DNA from: Hyphomicrobiales bacterium
GTDB lineage: Bacteria > Pseudomonadota > Alphaproteobacteria > Rhizobiales > Phreatobacteraceae
Direction of reading: 5' to 3'
NCBI GenBank assembly: GCA_017304475.1
Contig: JAFKKV010000022.1
Span: 105,251 to 169,250 of the forward strand
DNA: 64,000 nt
Shown: piece by piece, positions 27,256 to 35,377 of the stretch
Numbering within the stretch: position 1 is the first letter of the stretch
How the letters are laid out: every line of letters begins with the position of its first letter
Translations under genes and position numbers: made by a program
The notes under the pieces: model-generated
What the model saw: only the letters and a program-made list of their open reading frames with translations
Told to the model about the DNA's origin: nothing
Database searches by the model: none

Positions 27256-27287
27256 AAATGCATCATCACCCATCATAGAATGCATTT
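27256..27287 (+). promoter_or_regulatory. Palindrome upstream of the N-hydroxylase operon
   Basis: AAATGCAT (27256-27263) and ATGCATTT (27280-27287) are exact reverse complements, 16 bp apart. Between them lie the near-repeats CATCATCAC and CATCATAGA. The site is 108 bp upstream of the N-hydroxylase start and 45 bp past the LysR gene. It is a good operator candidate for the LysR protein or, less likely, a terminator for its gene. Confidence 0.5.
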
Positions 27288-27394
27288 TATGGCCGGCGGG
27301 GCGCCCATATGATCCGCGCCATGGTCAGGCACCCACATCGCCGGACCTTCCGTCCTTCGTCCAACGATCGCTGTCAAACCGAGCATGGTCGATC

Positions 27395-28711
27395 ATGGCG
27401 TCCACGATATCCGCAGTCTATGACGTCGTCGGTATCGGCGTCGGTCCATCCAATTTGAGCGTAGCTGCACTTCTCGACGGTATTCCTGAACTTTCGGCAG
27501 CCTTCTTCGAACGCAACGATGCCTTTGCCTGGCATCCCGGGCTGTTGTTTCGCGATGCCCGCCTGCAGACCTCGTTTCTGAAGGATCTGGTGACCTTCGC
27601 CGACCCGGTCAACCCGCACTCCTTCGTCAACTTCCTGCACAGCAAGCAGCGCCTGCATCAATTCATCAACGCGGATTTCGACAAGATCACGCGGGCCGAA
27701 TTCATCGAATACATGACATGGGTCGCGACGCGCCTGCCGAATCTCAAGTTTTCGCATGATGTGCGGGAGATCCGCTTCCACAACGACATGTTCGTCGCGC
27801 GCATCGATCCGAATATCGAGGTCTATTCCAAACACGTCATTCTGGGGGTGGGCCGGCGCCCCTATGTGCCGCCCTGCGCGCGGCCGCATCTGGGCGACGC
27901 GGTGTTCCATGCCAGCGAGTTCCTGGCCCGCGCCCCGCGCTCACGGCCGGCTTCGGTGACCATTGTCGGCGGCGGCCAAAGCGCCGCGGAAATCTTTCTG
28001 TACTGCATTCGCAACATCGATTCCGGGCTGAAGCAGCTCACCTGGGTGACGAAACGCGACAATTTCAGTCCGCTCGACGATTCCCCTTTCACCAATGAAT
28101 ATTTCACGCCGCTCTACTCCAAATATTTCTTCGAGCTGGAGGCCGACAAGCGGATCGCCCTGCTGAACGCGCAAAAACTGGCGAGCGACGGCATTTCGGC
28201 CAGCACCTTGCGGGAGATCTATCAGGAGATCTACCGGGTGAAGTTCATCGAGGGCCGCGCGCTCGATCTGCGCCTGCTCGTCGATCACGAGCTGACGGCC
28301 CTGGACCGGGCCGGCTTCAAATGGGCGGCGAGCATTTGCGACACGACGACCGGCGAGCGGAGTTCGGTGCTCTCGGACCAGGTGGTGCTCGCCACCGGTT
28401 ATGAAACCGTCGTGCCACGGCAGATCGAGGGCATCAGGCACCTGTTCGAACTGGAGCGGGAGCAGCTGCGCCTGAAACACGACTTCTCCGCCAGTTGGCG
28501 GGTGCCGTGCCGGAGCCGCCTCTATCTGCAGAATGCCGGGCGTCGCAGCCACGGCATCGCCGACCCGAATCTCAGCCTTTTGGCGTGGCGCAGCGCGACG
28601 ATCATCAACAGCCTGCTCGGGCGCGAGCACTTCGTCGTCCCGCAGAACGAACACCTCATCGAACGGAACGCACCGCAGCAGACCCGTCAACCCATGGAGC
28701 AGATCGCATGA
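27395..28711 (+). CDS. Amino-acid N-hydroxylating monooxygenase (IucD/PvdA/SidA family)
   Basis: 438 residues. FAD-binding GIGVGPSNL (13-21), the family segment SFLKDLVTFADPVNPHSFVN, NADPH-binding VGGGQSAAE (about 190-198), DDSPFTNEYF, and the late ATGY motif (about 334) are all present. It uses NADPH and O2 to hydroxylate the side-chain amine of lysine or ornithine. No siderophore synthetase, acyltransferase or TonB receptor is nearby. The coupled cupin and DAO genes, and the MetRS-like gene, instead match the Spb38/Tri28 role: supply of N6-hydroxylysine for N-N bond formation. Lysine is inferred from that parallel, not read from the sequence. Confidence 0.9.
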   Translation: MASTISAVYDVVGIGVGPSNLSVAALLDGIPELSAAFFERNDAFAWHPGLLFRDARLQTSFLKDLVTFADPVNPHSFVNFLHSKQRLHQFINADFDKITRAEFIEYMTWVATRLPNLKFSHDVREIRFHNDMFVARIDPNIEVYSKHVILGVGRRPYVPPCARPHLGDAVFHASEFLARAPRSRPASVTIVGGGQSAAEIFLYCIRNIDSGLKQLTWVTKRDNFSPLDDSPFTNEYFTPLYSKYFFELEADKRIALLNAQKLASDGISASTLREIYQEIYRVKFIEGRALDLRLLVDHELTALDRAGFKWAASICDTTTGERSSVLSDQVVLATGYETVVPRQIEGIRHLFELEREQLRLKHDFSASWRVPCRSRLYLQNAGRRSHGIADPNLSLLAWRSATIINSLLGREHFVVPQNEHLIERNAPQQTRQPMEQIA

Positions 28712-29061
28712 TTTCCGGTCCTCTCGTTTCGGTTCACCACGTCGACGACTATTCGGGCGGCATCCAGGTCAAGGAGCTGGACCTGGAGCAGGCAGGCGAG
28801 CGGGTGACGCCGTTCAAGGCCTCCATCATCACGGTGCCGCCGGGGATCTCGACCCCCGTGGATCAGCACGACGTCCGGGAGTGCTGGGTGGTGATCGCGG
28901 GGCAGGGGGAGCTGATGACCGACGGCGTGGCCTCGCCGCTCGAACCCGGTGCCGTCACCTATTTCGCGTCGCGCTGTTCGCATCAGGTCCGCAATACCGG
29001 CGGGGACGAATTGAAGTTGTTCTCCGCCTGGTGGACCCCGGGCCACCAGGCCTCGCAATGA
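28708..29061 (+). CDS. Stand-alone small cupin, candidate N-N bond-forming subunit
   Basis: 117 residues, one cupin barrel. Motif 1 is DQHDVRE, giving Asp52, His54 and Glu58 where HxHxxxE is usual. Motif 2 has His92 in ASRCSHQVRN. So three or four metal ligands remain. The start overlaps the N-hydroxylase stop (ATGA) and the stop overlaps the DAO start (ATGA), so all three are translationally coupled. In Spb40/Tri26-type hydrazine synthetases a zinc cupin fused to a MetRS-like domain rearranges an aminoacyl-hydroxylamine into a hydrazine. I infer this is that cupin as a free protein, pairing with the product of 21082-22713. Confidence 0.85.
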   Translation: MISGPLVSVHHVDDYSGGIQVKELDLEQAGERVTPFKASIITVPPGISTPVDQHDVRECWVVIAGQGELMTDGVASPLEPGAVTYFASRCSHQVRNTGGDELKLFSAWWTPGHQASQ

Positions 29062-30137
29062 CAGCCGATCTGGCGGTGATCGGGGGTGGGATCATTGGCG
29101 CGGCCGTCGCGGCCCTTGCCAAGAAGGCCCATCCCCACCTCACCGTCGCCATCCTGGAGCGGCATCTCATCGGCACGGGGGCGTCGCTTTATGGCGGCGC
29201 GGTTCGCGTGCCGATCGGCACGACGCCGGCCCATCGCGAGCTTGCCCGGCGCAGCGAGGCACTGTTCCGCGCGCTCGGTGCCTGGGCCGGCCCGCTGCCG
29301 GGCCGCGCGGCATCGGTCTTCTGGGTGGTTCCAGCCAGGCGCGAACCCGAATTCGCGGATTATTGGGTCGGCGGAGCCTGCCGGCCTGCGACATCCGACG
29401 AGACGGCGCGCCTTGCCCGCGCCATGCCGGCGCTGACCCTTGCGCCCGACGATCTTTTGCTGGTCGACGAGACCGCCTGGTGCGGCAATCCCGGCGCCAC
29501 GGCGTCGCATCTCGTTGGCCATTTGCTGCGGCAGCCCGGCTTTGCCTGTCATGAGGGGGTTCACGTGGTGGCCATCGAGGACCGGGCCGGTGGTTGCGAT
29601 CTCGTCGCCGCCGATGGACAGGTGTTTCGCAGCCGGCACGTCGTGCGCGCCACCGGTCCCTGGCTCGACCTGCACGGCCGGCGCGTTCCGGACAGCGGGC
29701 TGCGCACCAAGAAGGTCGCGGCCCTGCATGTCGATCTCGCCCCGGCGGCCGACGATCCGGTCATCGTCTTTGTCGAAGAGGACGCCTATCTGCTGCCCGA
29801 TCCGGCCGGCCGGCGCTGGATCCTCTGCATCAGCAGCCCGGCCTGGGATGTCGCGCCAGCGCGGTCCGGGCTCGCCTGTGACGCCGAGGACCGGGCCATC
29901 GCCGCGCGGGCACTGCGGCGCCATGCGCCGGCCTTGCTGGATCGCTGCCGGGGCGAAAGGGTGTTCTGCGACGCCTATACGGCGACACGCCTGCCGGCGA
30001 TCGGGCGGGACCCGCAATCGGCGCGATCGGTCTACGCTCTGGGAGGATCCGGGTCGGGTTATCGTTTCGCGCCGGCCATCGCCGAGACGGCGATAGGCCT
30101 TTTCGAGGGCTCACTCTCCACCATGGCCGTATCTTAG
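29058..30137 (+). CDS. DAO-family FAD-dependent oxidoreductase
   Basis: 359 residues. The dinucleotide-binding site AVIGGGIIGAAVAAL (6-20) opens a DAO/glycine-oxidase fold, and the C-terminal FAD-contact segment is ALGGSGSGYRFAPAIAE. Family members oxidise C-N bonds of amino acids and release an imine that hydrolyses. In the s56-p1 and triacsin pathways the matching enzyme (Spb39, Tri27) cleaves the lysine-derived side of the hydrazino acid to release hydrazinoacetic acid. The 4-bp overlap with the cupin gene supports a shared pathway. The true substrate is inferred. Confidence 0.86.
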   Translation: MTADLAVIGGGIIGAAVAALAKKAHPHLTVAILERHLIGTGASLYGGAVRVPIGTTPAHRELARRSEALFRALGAWAGPLPGRAASVFWVVPARREPEFADYWVGGACRPATSDETARLARAMPALTLAPDDLLLVDETAWCGNPGATASHLVGHLLRQPGFACHEGVHVVAIEDRAGGCDLVAADGQVFRSRHVVRATGPWLDLHGRRVPDSGLRTKKVAALHVDLAPAADDPVIVFVEEDAYLLPDPAGRRWILCISSPAWDVAPARSGLACDAEDRAIAARALRRHAPALLDRCRGERVFCDAYTATRLPAIGRDPQSARSVYALGGSGSGYRFAPAIAETAIGLFEGSLSTMAVS

Positions 30138-30263
30138 AAGCTCCCGGCATCTCCGGGATCGACCTCATCGTCATCGAAGAACCAGACCGAGGGGCCGCGG
30201 CGGCCGTGGCGCCCGGCTTATCGACCGTGCCTGCCTGCCGCGCTGGAATAGGGATGCCTGCTC

Positions 30264-31499
30264 ATGAATTCGCTCTCGCCCAATCCACAGACACTGCCCC
30301 GGATCCTCGTCTATCTCGCCTGTTTCTGTATCGCGTCGGCCTATGGCCTGTTCCTGACGCTGCCCTTGTACATCAAGATGCTCGGCGGGGACGAAGAGGT
30401 CGTCGGCAGGATCATCTTCGTCGGCGCGTTCGGCACCTTGCTCAGCGTCGGTTTCACCACCCGGCTCATGACGATATGGAAACCCTATCTGGTGGTTGCC
30501 GGCGGGGCCCTGTGCTACGCCGTCGGCAGCAGCTTTTTCGCCTTCTCCTCCAGCATTTCGTTTCTTTACGTCATTGGTGGCTTTCTGCTTGGCGTCGGCT
30601 GGGCGCTGGCCTTCACGATCTCGCCGATCATGCTGTCGGGCCTGGTGACCGACGCCAACCGGGCCGTGCTGTTCAGCGTGCTGTCGGCTTTCAACGCCCT
30701 GGGGCTGGGGCTGGCCCCGATCAGCGCCCAGCAATTGCTGGCCGCGGGCGTCGCCCATTCGCACATCTTCCTGATCGCCATCCTGCTTTCGGTCGCCAGC
30801 GCGGGCTTGTTCTACGCGGCCGGCCGAACGCTTTTGCGCATCGTGCTGCCGCATTACGAAACCCTCTCGGGCGGCGAGACCGAGGCCTTCCTGCGGATCC
30901 TTCGCTCGCCCGCCATCTACCCGCTGGTCATGGTCTTTCTCGGCGCCTGCGTGTTGAGCTCGATGTTCAACTTCCAGACGACCTTCGCCCAGTCCGAAGG
31001 CCTCAACTATTCGATCTTCTATACCTGCTACACTGCGGCGGTCATTGCCGGGCGTTTCCTGGTCAGCGGCTTCGTCAGCCGGCGCGAGCCGATGAAGATG
31101 ACGATCCTGCTGCTGGCGGTGATGGTGCTGTCGATGCTGGCCTTCTCGGTCACCGCGGCCAATGTGCCACTCTATGCCCTGAGCTCGCTGCTGTTCGGAC
31201 TGAGCTATGGCCTGGTCTATCCGCTGATCCAGGCCCAGGCGGTGAATGCCTCGGAAGCCAGCCTGCGAACGCGCACGCTGGTCTATTTCTCGATGGCCTA
31301 TTTCGTCGGCTTTTTCGGCTTCCCCCTGATCGGCGGGCGGATCATCGTGACCGGCGGCTACCGGGTCCTGCTGCTCGTCCTGCTGGTCATTGCCGGGCTG
31401 GAGCTGGCGGTGGCCGTCTGGCGCTTCATGGCGGCCCGGCAAGGCGCCGCGGCGCTCGCCGGGCCAAGGGATAGCCCCAGTCCCGGCAAGGCCGAATAA
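30264..31499 (+). CDS. MFS transporter (drug/metabolite exporter type)
   Basis: 411 residues and twelve hydrophobic segments. It starts PRILVYLACFCIASAYGLFL with an MFS_1 fold, and the middle loop LVSGFVSRREPMK replaces the usual basic motif A. It follows the DAO gene by 126 bp on the same strand. As last gene of the rightward set it is a plausible exporter of the hydrazine-type product, which would also protect the producer. Direction and substrate cannot be proved from sequence. Confidence 0.84.
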   Translation: MNSLSPNPQTLPRILVYLACFCIASAYGLFLTLPLYIKMLGGDEEVVGRIIFVGAFGTLLSVGFTTRLMTIWKPYLVVAGGALCYAVGSSFFAFSSSISFLYVIGGFLLGVGWALAFTISPIMLSGLVTDANRAVLFSVLSAFNALGLGLAPISAQQLLAAGVAHSHIFLIAILLSVASAGLFYAAGRTLLRIVLPHYETLSGGETEAFLRILRSPAIYPLVMVFLGACVLSSMFNFQTTFAQSEGLNYSIFYTCYTAAVIAGRFLVSGFVSRREPMKMTILLLAVMVLSMLAFSVTAANVPLYALSSLLFGLSYGLVYPLIQAQAVNASEASLRTRTLVYFSMAYFVGFFGFPLIGGRIIVTGGYRVLLLVLLVIAGLELAVAVWRFMAARQGAAALAGPRDSPSPGKAE

Positions 31500-31514
31500 G
31501 CGCCGTCCGCGCGG

Positions 31515-32684
31515 CTAGAGCCGCAGGTCCCGAAGGCGCGCCGGAAGCGTGGCGATCGCGGCCTCGTCGGCATTGGCGAAGGCGAAACGCAAATGGCCTT
31601 CCTGCGCCGGGCCGAAATAGCTGCCGGGCAGGCCCAGCACGCCGCGCCCGGTGGCGAGCGCCTCGGCGACGCGTTCGGCGCCGGCACCTTCGAAGGGATG
31701 CCGGACATAGGCGAAATAGGCGCCGATCGACGAGATCGCCCAGCCCGGACAGGCCTGCAGCACCGCCTGGAACGCGCCGATCCGGGCATTGATGGTGGCG
31801 CGGGTCTCGGCCCGCCAGCCGGCGAGGCCCTCGATCGCCCAGGCGAGCGGCTCTTGCGCCGTTCGCGCCGGGCAGATCTGGAAGCTGTCGAGCACCTTGA
31901 GGACCTGGCCGAGCGCGGCCGGCCCGGCGGTGATGGCGCCGACCCGGTGGCCGGGAACCGCATAGGCCTTGGAGAAGGAATAGAGCTGGATCACCGTGTC
32001 GCGCCAGGCGGGATCGGTGAACAGGCCATGGGCGCGGTTGGTGCCGCTCGCCAGGAAGTCGCGATAGGTCTCGTCGACGATCAGCGCGATGCCGTGCCGG
32101 CGCGCCAATGCAGCGAAAGCGGCGATGACGCCTTCCGGATAGATCGCGCCGGTCGGATTGTTGGGGGTGACCAGGACGATGGCGCGGGTGCGCGCGTCGA
32201 TCAGGGCCTCCGCCGCGGCCGGCTCCGGCACGAAGCCATGGGCCGGCTCGCAGGCGAGCGGCCGGGCCTCGATGCCGAGCATTTTCAAGGTCATCTGGTG
32301 GTTGAAATACCAGGGCGAGGGCAGCAGCACGGCATCGCCGGCTTTCGCCACCGCCAGGACGGCGGCGAGAAAGGCGAGGTTGCAGCCGGCGGTGATGGCG
32401 ATGTCGGCGGCCTCGATCCGGCCGCCATAGAGGCCGGTCATCTCGGCGGCATAGCTCGCCCGCAGGGCGTCGTCGCCGAGGATCGGGCCGTAACGGGCGA
32501 TATCGGGCCGTCCGGCGGCGGCGGCGAGCCGATCGAGCAGGCCTTGCGGCGGGGGGGCGCCGGGGGCGGCCTGCGACAGGTCGATCGGCGCGCCAAAAGC
32601 GCCGTCGTAACGGGTCATCCAGGCGCGCGCCGCCGGGATCGGCGGCGTGCCGGTGTCGACGACATCGGGATTCAAAGCGAACAA
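31515..32684 (-). CDS. PLP-dependent class I/II aminotransferase
   Basis: 389 residues, fold type I. Landmarks are the substrate-side ITAGCNLAFLA, LVTPNNPTGAIYP (about 172-184) with the conserved Asn-Pro, VDETYRDF with the PLP-binding Asp, and the Schiff-base lysine in YSFSKAYAVPGHR (about 236). It resembles the aspartate/aromatic aminotransferase branch. It is convergent with the MFS gene (15 bp apart) and lies 4 bp downstream of the glyoxalase gene on the same strand, so it probably belongs to that unit rather than to the hydrazine locus. Confidence 0.9.
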   Translation of the reverse strand: MFALNPDVVDTGTPPIPAARAWMTRYDGAFGAPIDLSQAAPGAPPPQGLLDRLAAAAGRPDIARYGPILGDDALRASYAAEMTGLYGGRIEAADIAITAGCNLAFLAAVLAVAKAGDAVLLPSPWYFNHQMTLKMLGIEARPLACEPAHGFVPEPAAAEALIDARTRAIVLVTPNNPTGAIYPEGVIAAFAALARRHGIALIVDETYRDFLASGTNRAHGLFTDPAWRDTVIQLYSFSKAYAVPGHRVGAITAGPAALGQVLKVLDSFQICPARTAQEPLAWAIEGLAGWRAETRATINARIGAFQAVLQACPGWAISSIGAYFAYVRHPFEGAGAERVAEALATGRGVLGLPGSYFGPAQEGHLRFAFANADEAAIATLPARLRDLRL

Positions 32685-32688
32685 AGGC

Positions 32689-33150
32689 TCACCAGGCGCC
32701 GGTATTGGGCATGGAGGCCCAGGGTTCGGCGGCGGGCTTGGCCTGGCCCTTCTGCAAGAGCTCGATCGAGATGTTGTCGGGCGAGCGGACGAAGGCCATG
32801 ACGCCGTCGCGTGGCGGCCGGTTGATCACCACGCCGGCCTGCTGCAACTTGGCGCAGGTGGCGTAGATGTCGTCGACCTCATAGGCGAGGTGGCCGAAGC
32901 TGCGGCCGCCGGTATAGGTTTCCGGGTCCCAGTTATAGGTCAGCTCGAGCAGCGGCGCGCCGCGGCTGCCGAAGGCCGCGCTTGTGGCCTCGGCGCCCTT
33001 CCGGTCGTCCGGAGCCGACAGAAAGACCAGGGTGAAGCGGCCTTTCTCGCTCTCGGTGCGGCGGACCTCAACAAGACCGAGCTTGTTGCAGTAGAAGTCC
33101 AGGGACTGGTCGAGATCGGTGACACGGACCATGGTGTGCAGGTAGCGCAT
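32689..33150 (-). CDS. gloA: Lactoylglutathione lyase (glyoxalase I)
   Basis: 153 residues from the ATG at 33150, with GGGAGG just upstream. The GloA pattern is complete: RYLHTMVRVTDLDQSLDFYC at the N-terminus, RFTLVFLSAP, LELTYNWDPETYTGG with the Glu ligand, FGHLAYEVDDIY with the His ligand, and SPDNISIELLQ with the last Glu. It isomerises the methylglyoxal-glutathione hemithioacetal to S-lactoylglutathione. It is divergent from the sirtuin gene (35 bp) and followed by the aminotransferase. Confidence 0.93.
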   Translation of the reverse strand: MRYLHTMVRVTDLDQSLDFYCNKLGLVEVRRTESEKGRFTLVFLSAPDDRKGAEATSAAFGSRGAPLLELTYNWDPETYTGGRSFGHLAYEVDDIYATCAKLQQAGVVINRPPRDGVMAFVRSPDNISIELLQKGQAKPAAEPWASMPNTGAW

Positions 33151-33185
33151 GCGACCTCCCTTGAAGGCGAAATGAGGGGTGAAGA

Positions 33186-33968
33186 ATGGACGCGGAGTTG
33201 AAGACGGCGGCGAGCGATCTGGCAAGCCTTGTCAGGCAATCCAGCCGTGCGCTCGCCTTCACCGGCGCGGGGCTCTCGACCGAATGCGGCATCCCGGACT
33301 TTCGCTCGCCGGGCGGCCTGTGGACGAAAAACAAACCGATCCCGTTCGAGGCCTTCCTGTCAAGCCGGGCCGCGCGCGCCGAGGCCTGGCGGCGCAAATT
33401 CGCCATGGACGAGAGCTTCAAGGCGGCGGTTCCCGGCCGCGGCCACCGGGCGCTCGCCGCCATGGTGCGGACAGGGCGGCTTTCCGGCATCGTCACCCAG
33501 AACATCGACAACCTGCATCAGGATTCCGGCGTGCCCGACGACCGGCTGGTGGAACTGCACGGCAATGGCAGCTACGCGACCTGCCTTGCCTGCGCCAGGC
33601 GCTACGAATTGTCCTGGGTGCGCGCCCGATTCGAGGCGACGGACGGCGAGGCGCCGGACTGCACGGATTGCGGCGGCCCGGTGAAGTCGGCGACGATCTC
33701 CTTCGGCCAGGCCATGCCGGAGGCCGAGATGCGCCGCGCCCTCGACTGGACGGTGGAGGCTGATCTGTTCATCGCGATCGGTTCGTCGCTGGTGGTCTAC
33801 CCGGCGGCCAGCCTGCCGGTCACCGCCAAGCGCAACGGCGCGATGCTGGTCATCGTCAACCGCGAGGAGACGCCGCTCGACGACATTGCCGACCGCGTCA
33901 TCGCCGCGGATATCGGAACTTTGCTGCAGTCGGTGATGGAACACCTGCCCGTTGCGGGCGTTAACTGA
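33186..33968 (+). CDS. NAD-dependent protein deacylase (sirtuin, CobB-like)
   Basis: 260 residues. NAD-binding TGAGLST (26-32) and GIPDFRSPGG, then TQNIDNLH (104-111), catalytic His125 in ELHGN, a four-cysteine zinc site (Cys133, Cys136, Cys159, Cys162), and IAIGSSLVVYPAA. All catalytic residues are present. It removes acyl groups from protein lysines using NAD. Length and motifs fit bacterial class U/III sirtuins. The Ala-Tyr-Arg signature that marks class III desuccinylases is not seen, so deacetylation is the more likely activity. Confidence 0.92.
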   Translation: MDAELKTAASDLASLVRQSSRALAFTGAGLSTECGIPDFRSPGGLWTKNKPIPFEAFLSSRAARAEAWRRKFAMDESFKAAVPGRGHRALAAMVRTGRLSGIVTQNIDNLHQDSGVPDDRLVELHGNGSYATCLACARRYELSWVRARFEATDGEAPDCTDCGGPVKSATISFGQAMPEAEMRRALDWTVEADLFIAIGSSLVVYPAASLPVTAKRNGAMLVIVNREETPLDDIADRVIAADIGTLLQSVMEHLPVAGVN

Positions 33969-34122
33969 ACAATCGCAACGCGGCATGCACCAAATGTGTT
34001 CGTAATCGGGACGCCATGCCATTTTTGGCTTTGCTGCCGCAGGGGCGATGTTATCCTTTTATTAGAGAATCAGGCGGGGTGGGACCGGGGCCAACGGTTC
34101 CAGTAGAGCGGCGGTGAGCGTG

Positions 34123-34731
34123 ATGACGTCGGACGGTTCCGATCCGGACGGCCAGGGCGGCAAGAACAATCTTCACGTGCGGGTCGACGGTCAGACGACC
34201 ATTGATGAAGTGCCGGCTGATCTTGTCGAAATTTCCGGCACCATCAAATGGTTCGACGTGGCCAAGGGCTACGGCTTCATCGTCCCCGATGGCGGCGGCG
34301 CGGATGTGCTGCTGCACGTCACCAGCCTCCGGCGTGACGGTTTCCAGACGGCTTATGAAGGCGCGCGCATCGTGGTCGAGGCGACCGCCCGGCAGCGCGG
34401 CCTGCAGACCTTCCGCGTGCTGTCGATGGACGATTCGACCGCCATCCATCCCTCCCAGATGCCGCCGGCGCGCACCCATGTCTCGGTGACGCCGACCAGC
34501 GGGCTGGAGCGGGCCGAGGTGAAATGGTTCAACCGGCTGCGTGGCTTCGGCTTCCTGTCGCGCGGGCCGGGCACGCCCGACATTTTCGTGCACATGGAAA
34601 CGCTGCGCCGCTACGGCCTCACGGAATTGCGACCGGGGCAGTGGGTCCTGGTGCGCTATGGTGACGGCTCGAAAGGCCTGATGGCCGCGGAAGTCCGCCC
34701 CGACGGGACGCCTTTCCCCGCCTCGCATTGA
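34123..34731 (+). CDS. Double cold-shock-domain protein
   Basis: 202 residues from the ATG at 34123 (GTG at 34114 in frame). Two cold-shock domains: the first at about 37-100 (GTIKWFDVAKGYGFIVP, RNP1-like), the second at about 130-195 (EVKWFNRLRGFGFLSR and DIFVHMETLRRYG, RNP2-like). Such two-domain CspA relatives of about 200 residues are common in Rhizobiales and bind single-stranded nucleic acid. It is followed after 17 bp by the DUF192 gene, and this pair order is often kept in the group. Confidence 0.92.
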   Translation: MTSDGSDPDGQGGKNNLHVRVDGQTTIDEVPADLVEISGTIKWFDVAKGYGFIVPDGGGADVLLHVTSLRRDGFQTAYEGARIVVEATARQRGLQTFRVLSMDDSTAIHPSQMPPARTHVSVTPTSGLERAEVKWFNRLRGFGFLSRGPGTPDIFVHMETLRRYGLTELRPGQWVLVRYGDGSKGLMAAEVRPDGTPFPASH

Positions 34732-34748
34732 GCTGAACGGGATAGCCC

Positions 34749-35210
34749 ATGCTGATCGATCGCCGCGCGGTGCTGGCCACCGGGGTGATGATGCTGGCTG
34801 CGCCGCGCATTGCCGCGGCGCATGGCAAACCGAACGAACTGGTCATCGCCACCCGCTCCGGCCAGCGGCATTCCTTCACGCTGGAACTGGCCAATACGCC
34901 GGAGACCCGCACGCGCGGTCTGATGTTCCGGCGCGAGCTGGCGCTCGGCCGCGGCATGCTGTTCGACTTCGGCCCGGCCGAGGCGGATGTCAGCATGTGG
35001 ATGAAGAACACCTATATTGCGCTCGACATGGTGTTCATCCGGGCCGACGGCACGATCCGCCACATCGCCGAGAACACCACGCCGCTGTCGGAAGCCACGA
35101 TTTCCTCGACCGGACCGGTCAAGGGCGTGCTCGAAGTGGTCGCCGGCACCGCGCAGCGCTTCGGCATCGCCGCCGGCGACCTGGTCGAACATCCCTTTTT
35201 CGGCACGTGA
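34749..35210 (+). CDS. Exported DUF192 protein
   Basis: 153 residues. A signal peptide (1-24, ending IAAAHG) precedes one DUF192 domain with the family core TRTRGLMFRREL, MLFDFGPAEADVSMWMKNTYI and LDMVFI, then VLEVVAGTA. The function is unknown; the fold is a small beta barrel and the protein is usually periplasmic. It lies 17 bp after the cold-shock gene and is probably co-transcribed with it. Confidence 0.9.
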   Translation: MLIDRRAVLATGVMMLAAPRIAAAHGKPNELVIATRSGQRHSFTLELANTPETRTRGLMFRRELALGRGMLFDFGPAEADVSMWMKNTYIALDMVFIRADGTIRHIAENTTPLSEATISSTGPVKGVLEVVAGTAQRFGIAAGDLVEHPFFGT

Positions 35211-35272
35211 GCCTGGCCCAGCCCGACGGCGTGGCTTGCCGCGGCCCGGAGGCTCGGCTATTGCGAGGACGT

Positions 35273-35349
35273 CGGGGCGTAGCGCAGCCTGGTAGCGCGA
35301 GAGTTTTGGGTACTCTAGGTCGCTGGTTCGAATCCAGTCGCCCCGACCA
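35273..35349 (+). tRNA. tRNA-Pro (anticodon TGG)
   Basis: 77 nt including an encoded CCA. Acceptor stem CGGGGCG (35273-35279) pairs with CGCCCCG before A-CCA. The D arm contains AGCGCAGCCTGGTAGCGC, the anticodon loop reads TTTGGGT with anticodon TGG, and the T arm is GCTGGTTCGAATCCAGT. Confidence 0.95.
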
Positions 35350-35377
35350 TTTCCGGCCCACTTGAGGAGGATTTCAC

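Noticed and set aside
27395..28711. Hydroxamate siderophore cluster around the N-hydroxylase
   Set aside because: No NRPS, IucA/C-type synthetase, hydroxyornithine acyltransferase or TonB-dependent receptor nearby. The cupin, DAO and MetRS-like genes fit hydrazine synthesis better.
31515..32684. Aminotransferase as part of the hydrazine-type locus
   Set aside because: It is convergent with the last locus gene and lies 4 bp behind the glyoxalase gene on the other strand, so it belongs to that unit by arrangement.
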